A stretch of 64,000 nt of DNA from Psychrobacter urativorans (GTDB taxonomy: Bacteria > Pseudomonadota > Gammaproteobacteria > Pseudomonadales > Moraxellaceae), in contig NZ_CAJHBR010000007.1 in the NCBI RefSeq assembly GCF_904846695.1, forward strand, positions 62,001-126,000, in the 5' to 3' direction. The first letter of the stretch is position 1. Every line of letters begins with the position of its first letter. The position numbers and the translations under genes are program-made. Positions 8,930 through 17,868 of the stretch are shown here, in pieces. Under the pieces are notes generated by a model, which worked only from the letters and a program-made list of their open reading frames with translations, was not told the DNA's origin and made no database searches.

Positions 8930-9535
8930 CTATTGACCTTGTGCATGCTGAATCATGGCTTGCTCAATGAGATGATGCAGCTTTTTGGGCACTCGAATCG
9001 GTCTAATAGGCGCGGCACTAGGGGCAGCTGCTGGTGCTTGAGTCGCTGCTTGGTTGTCCGCTGAGTTTTCAATTGGCGAAGGCGTTTCACTTTTGATTTG
9101 ATTTTGTACACAAGCGATGACAATTCTAGCGCTACTTAACAGGCTACTACTAGGACTGGTAGTGGCTAGTGAATCAGCTGCTGCTGATTGGCGGTGAATG
9201 CTTTGATAAAATATAATGCTGGCTGGTTTTAGGTCAACTTTATCGATTTGTACAGTGATAATTTCATCGAGAAAGATAGCTTTACGGTATTGTAGCTCGG
9301 CTTGACTGACTACAAAATGTTGGATTTGACCATCATCAGCTTGCAAAAAATAGGTATTAAGTCCAATCTTAGTAAACCAGTCACGACGGCAGTTCTCAAA
9401 AAACACTAGATGATTGGCATGATAGACTATGCCGCCAGCATCGGTATGATTGATATAGATATGGTAATCGGTGGCGAATAGAGGCGTGGTTTGTTGTAAT
9501 AGATTGGCAGTACTGCTTATTTTTTGATTAGTCAT
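8930..9535 (-). CDS. YbgC-like acyl-CoA thioesterase (hotdog fold)
   Basis: Hotdog-fold thioesterase of the 4-hydroxybenzoyl-CoA/YbgC family, 201 residues. The family signature is YINHTDAGGIVYHANHLVFF, with the catalytic Asp in HTDAGG. The core is interrupted after FYQSIHRQ by a Ser/Thr/Ala/Pro-rich stretch and ends in IRPIRVPKKLHHLIEQ. ATG at 9535 is preferred; a TTG at 9547 is possible, and neither has a strong ribosome site. It is the first gene of the operon with the FetAB-like transporter and abuts it. A functional link between a thioesterase and a metal exporter is not obvious. Confidence 0.82.
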   Translation of the reverse strand: MTNQKISSTANLLQQTTPLFATDYHIYINHTDAGGIVYHANHLVFFENCRRDWFTKIGLNTYFLQADDGQIQHFVVSQAELQYRKAIFLDEIITVQIDKVDLKPASIIFYQSIHRQSAAADSLATTSPSSSLLSSARIVIACVQNQIKSETPSPIENSADNQAATQAPAAAPSAAPIRPIRVPKKLHHLIEQAMIQHAQGQ

Positions 9536-9778
9536 AAAGGGTCTCAATAGAGATTAATGATTAGGCGTTTCTACTAGTGTTTTTAGCGTATTATTGGCTA
9601 TTAGACTAGCATTATAGAAGACAATAGCGGTAGTCATAGTACTTATAGCAGCCATAATATTTATACTTTAGCTTAACCACTAGAGCCAAGCAAAGTTTAT
9701 GTCAGTAGCTGATTAAAATTATATATTGTTTAAAATAAAACGCTGTTAATAAACCCACTAAAAAGAATAGGATTAGGC

Positions 9779-10603
9779 ATGACTTGTTTTGTCAGTTTTA
9801 ATGTTAATGGTATTCGTGCCCGCCCACATCAGCTAGAGGCTTTACGCGATATAATCGACCCTGATGTCATAGGTCTACAAGAGACCAAAGTACATGATGA
9901 TCAGTTCCCTATTGATGATGTAGAAGGTCTTGGTTATCATGTAGAGTACTTTGGACAAAAGGGTCATTATGGCGTGGCGTTGATGTCTAAAGAGCCGCCT
10001 ATCTTTGTGCAAAAAGGCTTTCCTGGAGAAGATGAAGAGGCGCAAAAGCGTTTTATTCATGGCCGTTATCTATTGCAGGGCCGTGAGATAGATGTGCTTA
10101 ATGGCTATTTTCCACAAGGTGAGAGTCAAGATCATCCCACTAAATACCCTATGAAACGTGCTTATTATGCTGATTTGATGGCGTATATTGATACGCTAAA
10201 AGCTGAAGGACGCTCATTGATAGTCATGGGTGATATGAATATTGCTCCTGAAGATATCGATATTGGTATTGGTGAAGTCAATGCTAAGCGTTGGCTCAAA
10301 AATGGTAAAACTTCATTTTTGCCAGAGGAGCGCGAATGGTATGCAGCACTGATGTCACGTGATCTTATCGACACTTATCGTCAGCATTATCCAAAGAGCA
10401 ATGAGCTATATAGCTGGTTTGATTATCGCAGCCGTGGCTTTAATGACGAGCCTAAACGTGGTATGCGAATTGATCATATTTTATGTACCCCAGATCTCAC
10501 TGAGCAATGTCTAGACTCTGGTATAAGCTATGAGCTACGTGCTATGGAAAAGCCTTCTGATCATGCTCCTATTTGGTCAAAGTTTGACTTAAGCAAATCT
10601 TAA
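9779..10603 (+). CDS. xthA: Exodeoxyribonuclease III
   Basis: Mg-dependent AP endonuclease and 3'-5' exonuclease of base excision repair, 274 residues (E. coli XthA has 268). Conserved parts: VSFNVNGIRARPHQLEAL at the N-terminus with the active-site Asn, LQETKVHDDQFP with Glu35, GDMNIAPEDIDIG with the Asp-x-Asn pair, and SDHAPIW with the catalytic His near the end. The ATG is preceded by AGGA. It stands alone on the plus strand, divergent from the thioesterase operon. Confidence 0.95.
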   Translation: MTCFVSFNVNGIRARPHQLEALRDIIDPDVIGLQETKVHDDQFPIDDVEGLGYHVEYFGQKGHYGVALMSKEPPIFVQKGFPGEDEEAQKRFIHGRYLLQGREIDVLNGYFPQGESQDHPTKYPMKRAYYADLMAYIDTLKAEGRSLIVMGDMNIAPEDIDIGIGEVNAKRWLKNGKTSFLPEEREWYAALMSRDLIDTYRQHYPKSNELYSWFDYRSRGFNDEPKRGMRIDHILCTPDLTEQCLDSGISYELRAMEKPSDHAPIWSKFDLSKS

Positions 10604-10843
10604 TTATTGCCTTATCGATATAAAGCTCAAGGTCAGTTAGTTATAGTAGCTAGTGCTGTTAGACGTCAACTCTAAACAGCACTTTTGATCGCCTCCTGTT
10701 AATAATTACTGCTTATATCTACTCTTAACTATAGCTACGCGCAGTTATATCTATAAACAGTTAGACGTACTAATGAGCACCATTAAAAATAATTTACTAA
10801 TCATAATTTATTAATAACAATCTACCAATAATAAGGAGTCACT

Positions 10844-12079
10844 ATGGCTGTTGGCAATGTTGCAGTACCAAATACCATTTATGCTATCGATGGCATTACT
10901 TTAAGTGCTACTGCCGCTGGGGTACGTTACCAAGACCGCAATGATTTAGTGGTAATAGAGATTGCGCAAGGCGCTAATACCGCAGTGGTCACTACCAAAA
11001 ATGCATTTTGTGCCGCGCCAGTACGAGTATTGCGTGAGCATTTTGCTGCTAATAGTCCCCGTTATCTAGTGACTAATACGGGTAACGCCAATGCCGGTAC
11101 TGGTGCTGATGGTAAACGCCGTGCACTGGATATTTGCCAAGCGTTAGCCAGTAAAGCTGGAGTTGATACGACAATGGTATTACCATTCTCAACAGGGGTC
11201 ATTGGTGAGCCATTAAACAGCGAGGCTATAGTAACGGGACTAGATACAGCATTGTCTCAGCTAGGCGCGGACAATTGGTTAGCCGCTGCTAATGGTATCC
11301 GCACTACTGATACTATACCCAAAGTAGCCAGCCAAAAAGTAGAGATAACTAGTGGGGATAGTAGTATCAGCTACCATATCACTGGTATGTCTAAAGGCTC
11401 AGGAATGATTCGTCCCAACATGGCGACTATGCTTGGCTATGTTGCTACTGATGCCAACATCGCAGCTGATCTATTACAAGAGATGCTCACTGCTATTAAT
11501 GAGCAGTCCTTTAATCGTATTACCGTAGATGGTGACACATCGACTAATGACTGTTGTGTATTGATTGCCACCGGTAAAGCCAGCGCCGAGGTTATTGATA
11601 GTCCAGAACATCCTCATTACCAAGCGTTATTTAGCGCATTAACGGCTGTCTTTGTGCGCTTAGCCCAATTGATTGTGCGTGATGGAGAAGGGGCTACTAA
11701 GTTTATAACGGTTAAAGTTACGAGTGGTAAGACTACTAAAGAGTGCTGTGATGTGGCGTATGCTGTTGCCCATTCGCCGCTCGTTAAGACTGCATTTTTT
11801 GCTAGTGACGCCAACTGGGGACGGATATTAGCAGCAGTCGGTTACGCTGGCGTTGAAGATTTAGATACAGAACAAGTCGATGTGTCGTTGAACGAAGTGA
11901 TGATCTGTCAGAATGGCGTAGTAGCACCTAGTTATAACGAACAAGCAGGTAATGAGGTCATGAGTCGTCCTGAGATTACTATTCATATTGATTTAGCACG
12001 AGGCAGTGCTAGTGATACGGTTTATACTTGTGATTTATCTTATGAGTACGTGAAGATTAATGCTGATTATCGCAGCTAA
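10844..12079 (+). CDS. argJ: Glutamate N-acetyltransferase / amino-acid acetyltransferase
   Basis: ArgJ (OAT family) moves the acetyl group from N-acetylornithine to glutamate in the cyclic arginine pathway; bifunctional members also use acetyl-CoA. It is made as a 411-residue precursor that cuts itself before a Thr. The cleavage motif KGSGMIRPNMATMLG is present, with Thr195 as the expected nucleophile of the beta chain. VTNTGNANAGTG, VDGDTSTNDCC and SDANWGRI are further family signatures. AAGGAG precedes the ATG. Whether it is mono- or bifunctional cannot be told from the sequence alone. Confidence 0.95.
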   Translation: MAVGNVAVPNTIYAIDGITLSATAAGVRYQDRNDLVVIEIAQGANTAVVTTKNAFCAAPVRVLREHFAANSPRYLVTNTGNANAGTGADGKRRALDICQALASKAGVDTTMVLPFSTGVIGEPLNSEAIVTGLDTALSQLGADNWLAAANGIRTTDTIPKVASQKVEITSGDSSISYHITGMSKGSGMIRPNMATMLGYVATDANIAADLLQEMLTAINEQSFNRITVDGDTSTNDCCVLIATGKASAEVIDSPEHPHYQALFSALTAVFVRLAQLIVRDGEGATKFITVKVTSGKTTKECCDVAYAVAHSPLVKTAFFASDANWGRILAAVGYAGVEDLDTEQVDVSLNEVMICQNGVVAPSYNEQAGNEVMSRPEITIHIDLARGSASDTVYTCDLSYEYVKINADYRS

Positions 12080-12388
12080 TCAGGGTGTTTTAGATAAGTA
12101 ACCCCAGTGCTTATTCAGATTTTGACAGAAACTACTATCGCACCAGTTTAAGGGTATAACTATAAGACTGAGATCGAATGCTGTTGCAAACTTTGACGTT
12201 TAATTACAAAGCAGTTATAGAGTACAAGGTTTTAAGCGGTCTATACTTATCGCAGCAAAAAAATAAGATACATAGCTTTTGATAAGGTTAAAGCTTATTA
12301 CCAATTGTTTTGGCAATAGTAAGTATTCTAAAAGCTTATATAGATAATTTAACAGTCATAAAACGTTTATTAACTGAGGAATAGCATA
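12080..12388. other. Intergenic region argJ - lipoprotein gene
   Basis: About 310 bases, A+T-rich, with no convincing coding frame. It should contain the promoter of the lipoprotein gene. No clear terminator for argJ was found. Confidence 0.4.
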
Positions 12389-12787
12389 ATGAAAAAATTA
12401 GTATTAGCAGCATTAGCATCAACTTTTGTATTAGCGGGTTGTTCTACTATGGGCTTAGATAACGAGCGCACTATGGTTGTTGAAGGCCAGTCTGTAAACG
12501 TTAAAGTCGTTAACATTCCAAGCTTTAAAGTAGAGATTGCCCCACGTAAGGCTATCTGTGAATATACTGCTAATGATGGCAATGTTGTTGAAGCTGAATG
12601 TATTCAGTATCGTCAAACTTATCAGAAGAACTACAACACTTTGAATGGTAACATCCAAGGGTTCACTTATGAGCCAAACTATCGCTATATCCTAGACTTA
12701 CGTCAAGAAGCGGTAGCTGACGAAGCGGCTGGTACAGTTAAGCCTATGTGGATCTTGAATGAAGTGGTTTCAAAGACTGCAGAGTAA
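12389..12787 (+). CDS. Small DUF4377-like lipoprotein
   Basis: Exported lipoprotein of 132 residues. The signal peptide is MKKLVLAALASTFVLAGC, with lipobox LAGC (Cys18). The mature part has two further cysteines (AICEYT, AECIQYR) and the block NIQGFTYEPNYRYILDLRQE, which resembles the core of DUF4377 (GF.YEPGY.Y.L). The function of that family is not known. It is a single-gene unit facing sdaA, closed by a strong terminator. The DUF assignment is by eye. Confidence 0.72.
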   Translation: MKKLVLAALASTFVLAGCSTMGLDNERTMVVEGQSVNVKVVNIPSFKVEIAPRKAICEYTANDGNVVEAECIQYRQTYQKNYNTLNGNIQGFTYEPNYRYILDLRQEAVADEAAGTVKPMWILNEVVSKTAE

Positions 12788-12897
12788 TCATTGCCTAAGT
12801 TGGGTTATTATTTGATTAGATAGCTGTCTGATTTATAAGTTTTTAATCTGATAGCTGCTTAATCTGATAGCTATAATATTTGACAGCGATGCTCAAT

Positions 12898-12932
12898 AAA
12901 AAAAGCCTCTAATTCGTTAGAGGCTTTTTTTT
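12898..12932. terminator. Bidirectional terminator between lipoprotein gene and sdaA
   Basis: A perfect stem of AAAAGCCTCTAA and its complement around a TTCG tetraloop, with A-run and T-run flanks. It serves both converging genes. Confidence 0.93.
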
Positions 12933-12983
12933 GCTTATCTTTTGATATTAAAATCTGTTAGTGTCTAAAAAATATACAAGGTA

Positions 12984-14417
12984 TTAGCATTGACTGTATT
13001 TGACGCTGACCCCTTGAGAGACAGTAGGAATACGATTATCGGCATAAACTGCCAGACCACCACGTGAAGTCTCTTTATAATTATCTAGCATGTCAGCGCC
13101 AGTCTGTTTCATAGTTTCGACTACTTTATCGAAAGAGACAAAATGCTCTCCATTGCCTCGGCAGGCTAGACGTGCAGCGTTGATGGCTTTGACCGCGCCC
13201 ATAGCATTACGTTCAATGCAAGGTACTTGTACTAAGCCGCCGACAGGGTCACAAGTTAGACCTAGGTTATGTTCAATACCAATCTCAGCAGCATTTAAGC
13301 ACTTGGCAGGATCGCCGCCCATAATCTCAGCTAGACCAGAAGCCGCCATAGCACAAGCAGAACCAACTTCACCTTGACAGCCGACTTCCGCACCAGAAAT
13401 AGAAGCGTTTTGCTTAATTAGGCTACCAATAGCAGTAGAGTTTAATAAAAATTTACGCGCGCCATCATTACTATAACTGGCGATAAAATCACGATAGTAA
13501 TGCATGACTGCTGGGATAATACCGGCAGCACCATTAGTCGGAGCAGTCACTACGTTGCCCCCATTAGCGTTTTCTTCATTAACTGCCAAGGCATATAAAT
13601 CTACCCAATCCATCGCTGCTAATTTATCACTTTTAGTAGCAGGAAGATCTTTTTCGGCACAAAGTTGCAAATGCAGAGCCTGCGCCCGACGCCTAACGTT
13701 CAAGCCGCCGGGTAGGATACCGCCATTTTCACAGCCTCTAGTGACACAGTCCTGCATCGCCTCCCAAATCGAATCTAGATAAGCATAAACCTCATCTTTA
13801 TGGCGATAGTGACACTCATTGGCTAATACTAGTTCGCTAACCGTTAAGTTATGCAGGTGGCATTGTTCAAGTAGCTCTGCGGCGCTATCAAAGGGATAAG
13901 GAATGCGACCAATAGTTGGCGCAGCACTATCTTGCTCAGGATCGTTGGCGTCTTCTTCATTGATGACGAAACCGCCACCTACGGAGTAATAAGTCTGCTG
14001 ATAGCGAGTGCCGTCAGCCAATACAGCGCAGATAGTCATAGCGTTAGGGTGATAAGGCAATACCGTGTCGCCGTACCAGCGAATATCGCGTTCAATGTCA
14101 AAGCCGACGCTATGCTCACCTGATAAGTTCAATTGCTGCTCAGAAAATATCGGCGTTAGATACTGGTCTGTTAAGCGGGTGTCAATAGTACTTGGCTTAT
14201 GTCCAAGTAAACCTAACAGTATGGCAGTATCGGTAGCGTGACCTTTACCAGTTGCCGCTAAAGAGCCGTACAACTCAATCTCAATAGCGGTTACATCCGT
14301 CAGTTTTGCTTGCTTGAGTAGGGAGACTAAGAATAAATTAGCTGCTACCATTGGGCCTACCGTATGGGAGCTTGATGGACCAATACCAATTTTAAATAAA
14401 TCAAATACACTAATCAT
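12984..14417 (-). CDS. sdaA: L-serine dehydratase, single-chain iron-sulfur type
   Basis: Deaminates L-serine to pyruvate and ammonia using a 4Fe-4S cluster. The protein is 477 residues and contains both the beta domain (FKIGIGPSSSHTVGPM) and the alpha domain (NAAGIIPAVMHYYRDF, GCQGEVGSACAMAASG, LTCDPVGGLVQVPC) in one chain, with the cluster cysteines in the latter two motifs. The start is ATG 14417; the TTG two codons upstream is less likely. The gene is divergent from the uracil permease gene. Confidence 0.95.
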   Translation of the reverse strand: MISVFDLFKIGIGPSSSHTVGPMVAANLFLVSLLKQAKLTDVTAIEIELYGSLAATGKGHATDTAILLGLLGHKPSTIDTRLTDQYLTPIFSEQQLNLSGEHSVGFDIERDIRWYGDTVLPYHPNAMTICAVLADGTRYQQTYYSVGGGFVINEEDANDPEQDSAAPTIGRIPYPFDSAAELLEQCHLHNLTVSELVLANECHYRHKDEVYAYLDSIWEAMQDCVTRGCENGGILPGGLNVRRRAQALHLQLCAEKDLPATKSDKLAAMDWVDLYALAVNEENANGGNVVTAPTNGAAGIIPAVMHYYRDFIASYSNDGARKFLLNSTAIGSLIKQNASISGAEVGCQGEVGSACAMAASGLAEIMGGDPAKCLNAAEIGIEHNLGLTCDPVGGLVQVPCIERNAMGAVKAINAARLACRGNGEHFVSFDKVVETMKQTGADMLDNYKETSRGGLAVYADNRIPTVSQGVSVKYSQC

Positions 14418-14582
14418 AGTCAATTACCAAAGAGAAGTTAAAGGGAGTCAATGTGGTGATGATACACCGCTTTATATTGAAAAATTATTTATTTTTTATC
14501 TAGTTTTTCGGGCAGTTTTAGAGTTTAGCTGAGTGGCTCATCAGCTAGTAATTAGCTGGCAAATATAACGATCAATAGCAGC

Positions 14583-14666
14583 ATAACTATTAACTGAACT
14601 ATCAACTTAACTATTAACATAGCTATCAGTATAAGCACTAGCATAAATACTAAAGTAAATAGCATC
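14583..14666. repeat. Degenerate 12-bp tandem repeat, about 7 units
   Basis: Units resembling ATAACTATTAAC recur with a 12-base period seven times, becoming less regular toward the right. A second intergenic 12-base-period array of seven units lies upstream of dnaE. Confidence 0.65.
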
Positions 14667-14901
14667 GATAACAGTGGCTTGTAAGGCAGGCAAAAAGGTA
14701 AGTTAATGCTAGGGTCTATAGAAATTTTTAAACGTAAGAGTACGTGAGACACGTGAATAATAGCTGTTGTTTATTATTGAATTCCGTTATGATGCTCGGC
14801 ATCTATAATTATGTAACATCCTGTAAATATGGCAATGCCAAAAAATATGCTTATCTTGTCAATACTCAACCTAGTGGAGTTAGTTAAGCATATCTAATCG
14901 T

Positions 14902-14929
14902 TGACAGCTAGCGAAATACGCTAGTGTCA
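14902..14929. promoter_or_regulatory. Palindrome upstream of the uracil permease gene
   Basis: TGACAGCTAGCG and CGCTAGTGTCA form nearly perfect arms (one extra base in the left arm) around AAATA. It overlaps a TTGACA hexamer at 14901-14906 and lies about 130 bases before the permease start. It could be a repressor operator over a promoter; no T-run follows, so a terminator is unlikely. Confidence 0.45.
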
Positions 14930-15058
14930 TACAATATAGGTAATATAGTGGCTAGCCAGCCCAGCCCAATACTGTTACCAGCCAATTTTACCCAGTTATC
15001 TTTTGATGTCAGTTAAGGATATCGCTTTATAATATCAAGCCTTAAAGGAAAAGCGCGC

Positions 15059-16495
15059 ATGACACCTCCCTCAGAGCATTCATCCTCATCTAAAGCTGTA
15101 GATAGTCATTCATCTAATGAATCATCTAATAATGAGCCTAACGCTTTGCACAATGCTGGTATTAGCAGCGCAAAGAGGCAATATACTGACAATCCAGATT
15201 TTGAAAATGGCCGTTGGTTCCCTACTTGGCGACCGTTCAAAGGTGATATAGATCGTAATCCGGTAGGTATCAATGAGTATCTACCGCCCTCTAAGAGTTT
15301 GCTACTAGGCGTGCAACATACTTTTGCTATGTTTGGCTCGACAGTACTGGCTCCATTACTGATGGGTTTTGATCCCAACTTAGCTATCTTAATGTCGGGT
15401 ATCTGTACCGTGATGTTCTTTATCATCACCGGTGGACGTATGCCCAGTTACTTAGGGTCTAGTTTTGCCTTCATTGGACCAGTGATAGCGGTTACTGCCT
15501 ATGCAGGCGTCGGCTTCAATACCAACTTAGATGTCGCGTTAGGCGGTATTATGGTCTGTGGTATCATTTATGCCTTAGTCGGCTTGCTAGTGATGAAGAC
15601 TGGTACTGGCTGGATTGAGCGCTTGATGCCGCCTATCGTCACTGGGGCGATTGTGATGATCATCGGTCTTAACTTAGCGCCGGTGACTATTCAAGGGGTA
15701 TCTGCCAATCAGTTTGACGCTTGGATGGCAGCCTTTACGGTGCTGTTGATCAGTGGCGTGGCGGTATTTACGCGCGGTATGCTCAGACGCCTATTATTAT
15801 TAGTGGGCTTGATACTGTCTTATATCACCTACTATATCGTCAGCAACCTAATGGGATTTGGGGTGCCGATTGATTTTAGTGGGGTTGCTGCAGCTTCATG
15901 GTTTGGCTTGCCTAGCATTCATACCCCACGCTTTGAGCTTAGCGCTATCATATTAATAGCACCCGTCGCCTTTATTCTTATTGCCGAAAACCTCGGACAT
16001 TTCAAAGCGGTTGAAGGCATGACTAAAACTCGCGTAACCCCTCATATGGGCAAAGCGTTCTTTGCAGATGGGTTAGCGACGACTTTTTCTGCAGGTTTTG
16101 GCGGCACAGGGGTCACTACTTACGCTGAAAACATCGGGGTAATGGCAGTCACTAAAGTCTACAGTACTACGATATTTGTGATAGCTGGGTTAGTAGCTAT
16201 TCTGTTAGGATTATCACCGAAGTTTGGCGCTGTGATTCAGACTATTCCAGCAGCATTATTAGGCGGCGCCTCTATTGTAGTATTCGGCCTGATCGCTATC
16301 GCTGGTGCTAAAATATGGATAGATAGTCATATCGACTTTAGCAAGAATAGTAATCTTATTATTGCCGCCGTGACAGTAATTATGGGTACAGGTAACTTTA
16401 GCTTGCATCTAGGCAGCTTCGATTTGGGTGGCATCGGTACAGCAACTTTGACCGCTATCATCCTAAACGCTTTATTCAATCGCCAAAAAGGCTAA
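15059..16495 (+). CDS. uraA: NCS2-family uracil/xanthine permease
   Basis: Proton-linked nucleobase transporter of the inner membrane, 478 residues with the multiple hydrophobic segments expected for the 14-helix UraA fold. Family motifs: GVQHTFAMFGSTVLAPLL at the first helix, LGSSFAFIGPV at the third, LIAENLGHFKAVEG, and the NCS2 signature ENIGVMAVTKVYST. The first 60 residues are a Ser/Asn-rich hydrophilic tail not found in E. coli UraA. AAGGAAA precedes the ATG. Uracil is the most likely substrate, but xanthine/uracil permeases share these motifs. Confidence 0.88.
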   Translation: MTPPSEHSSSSKAVDSHSSNESSNNEPNALHNAGISSAKRQYTDNPDFENGRWFPTWRPFKGDIDRNPVGINEYLPPSKSLLLGVQHTFAMFGSTVLAPLLMGFDPNLAILMSGICTVMFFIITGGRMPSYLGSSFAFIGPVIAVTAYAGVGFNTNLDVALGGIMVCGIIYALVGLLVMKTGTGWIERLMPPIVTGAIVMIIGLNLAPVTIQGVSANQFDAWMAAFTVLLISGVAVFTRGMLRRLLLLVGLILSYITYYIVSNLMGFGVPIDFSGVAAASWFGLPSIHTPRFELSAIILIAPVAFILIAENLGHFKAVEGMTKTRVTPHMGKAFFADGLATTFSAGFGGTGVTTYAENIGVMAVTKVYSTTIFVIAGLVAILLGLSPKFGAVIQTIPAALLGGASIVVFGLIAIAGAKIWIDSHIDFSKNSNLIIAAVTVIMGTGNFSLHLGSFDLGGIGTATLTAIILNALFNRQKG

Positions 16496-16537
16496 GAATT
16501 ATAAGGCTGATTCGTCACTAAGACTTGTAGCGGTTAT

Positions 16538-16577
16538 AAAAAAAAGCTTGAATCTACTTAGATTTAAGCTTTTTTTA
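16538..16577. terminator. Bidirectional terminator after the uracil permease gene
   Basis: AAAAAAGCTTGAATCT pairs with AGATTTAAGCTTTTTT (one wobble) and is flanked by A-run and T-run. It lies between converging genes. Confidence 0.92.
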
Positions 16578-16616
16578 TTATCGATAAGGTTAATAGGGGT
16601 GTTGTGCCTAACCCTA

Positions 16617-17549
16617 TTATTTATAGTTACGCTTATAGAATTTTGCAAAGAAGCGATAACGTCTTAGGGCCCGAGGTTTGGGCTTGAGTGAGCCCAAAAA
16701 AATAGCAAACATAGTTAGGAGGGCGCCGGCCCACTGTAAGCTATTAATCGGTTTATCAAGCCAGCTATAGTCTATGACCAAAGCGGCAATCGGCTCAGTG
16801 AGCAGTAGCAAGCCGACTAAGGTTAGTGAGAGCTTAGGAATAGAATAAGCAATCAGGCCCCAAGCTAAGCACTGCATTACTGTGCCGTAGACCAATACCC
16901 AAGCAAGCTCAGACCAACTATTGGGTAATATATTACCTTGATCAATTAACAACATCGGTACTATCATCGCCAGCACCCCACCGATACTAATCAGCTGCAT
17001 CAGTACAAATATCGGTGTCGGCTCGGTATCGTGAGTCTTACGAATAAAAGTCATCGAGGCTGCTAACATCGCGCCTGAAACAATGCCCGTAACAAAGCCC
17101 CAAGTGGCAGCTGAGTTTTGCGCAAATTCAGGGCTGCCAATCATCGCCACTCCTAGCATGGCTAGGCAGAGACTAAGGAGCTGCAAGATAGACTGGCGCT
17201 CGCTGAAATAGACAAAGCCAATAGCCGCTAAAAAGAAGATTTGTAAGCTGTTAAGTAAGGTTGAGATACCTGGTCCAACAGCATGAATACTCTCATGCCA
17301 AAGCGCTAAATCGAATCCAAGAAATGCACCAGATAACAAACTATAAACGATAGCTCGTCTAGAGGCTGGTAGCCGTTGGCCGGCCACTTTTGCTAACATA
17401 GCAAACACCACACCGGAGATAGCCAGTCGCCAAAACGCCATTGCCCAGCCACCGATATCGACATGAGCGACAATTAAGCTGCCTAAGCCAAAAATAATAC
17501 AGCCAATGACTAAGCCGATAGAAGCAGAGCGTGAAGCAGAATCGGCCAT
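16617..17549 (-). CDS. EamA/DMT-superfamily transporter
   Basis: Membrane protein of 310 residues with about ten hydrophobic segments arranged as two EamA repeats; FWRLAISGVVFAMLA in the first half and TEPIAALVIDYSWLDKP in the second are typical of drug/metabolite exporters. The substrate cannot be read from the sequence. The C-terminus is strongly basic (RALRRYRFFAKFYKRNYK), as expected for a cytoplasmic tail. GAGGG precedes the ATG. Confidence 0.87.
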   Translation of the reverse strand: MADSASRSASIGLVIGCIIFGLGSLIVAHVDIGGWAMAFWRLAISGVVFAMLAKVAGQRLPASRRAIVYSLLSGAFLGFDLALWHESIHAVGPGISTLLNSLQIFFLAAIGFVYFSERQSILQLLSLCLAMLGVAMIGSPEFAQNSAATWGFVTGIVSGAMLAASMTFIRKTHDTEPTPIFVLMQLISIGGVLAMIVPMLLIDQGNILPNSWSELAWVLVYGTVMQCLAWGLIAYSIPKLSLTLVGLLLLTEPIAALVIDYSWLDKPINSLQWAGALLTMFAIFLGSLKPKPRALRRYRFFAKFYKRNYK

Positions 17550-17868
17550 AAGTTGCCCTCGTGTGAATCCGCTATTATCAATAAGCGATATAAAAAATCC
17601 TATGGTAAACCTTTTCGGCTAAAAGCTAAAGACGGCTAGTATTAATAGACTTGGATATGGCTCAATAAGGTTGAGCGCTTTTGTTCAAGCCACCCGCTTA
17701 ATTCGCGACAAATAGCTAACCGTTTCTAAAGCTTAGGGTCACACCCTTACAGAATACAAGTGGGTACTGAGGTCTACATTTGTTAAGCTAGTAATATTTA
17801 AGAGGGCTACACTGATTATCACATTGCCTATAAACCTTATCAGCACTACACTCCGCTTAGGTTCTACT
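17550..17868. other. Intergenic region EamA gene - WG-repeat gene
   Basis: About 320 bases between divergent genes. Nothing beyond expected promoters was recognised. Confidence 0.4.

Larger units (their letters stand above)
14418..15058. other. Long intergenic region sdaA - uracil permease
   Basis: About 640 bases between divergent genes. It holds a degenerate 12-bp tandem repeat (14583-14666) and a palindrome (14902-14929), both listed separately. A minus-strand frame of 66 codons (14552-14752) is mostly the translated repeat (Leu/Ile/Val/Met-rich) and is not counted as a gene. Confidence 0.5.
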
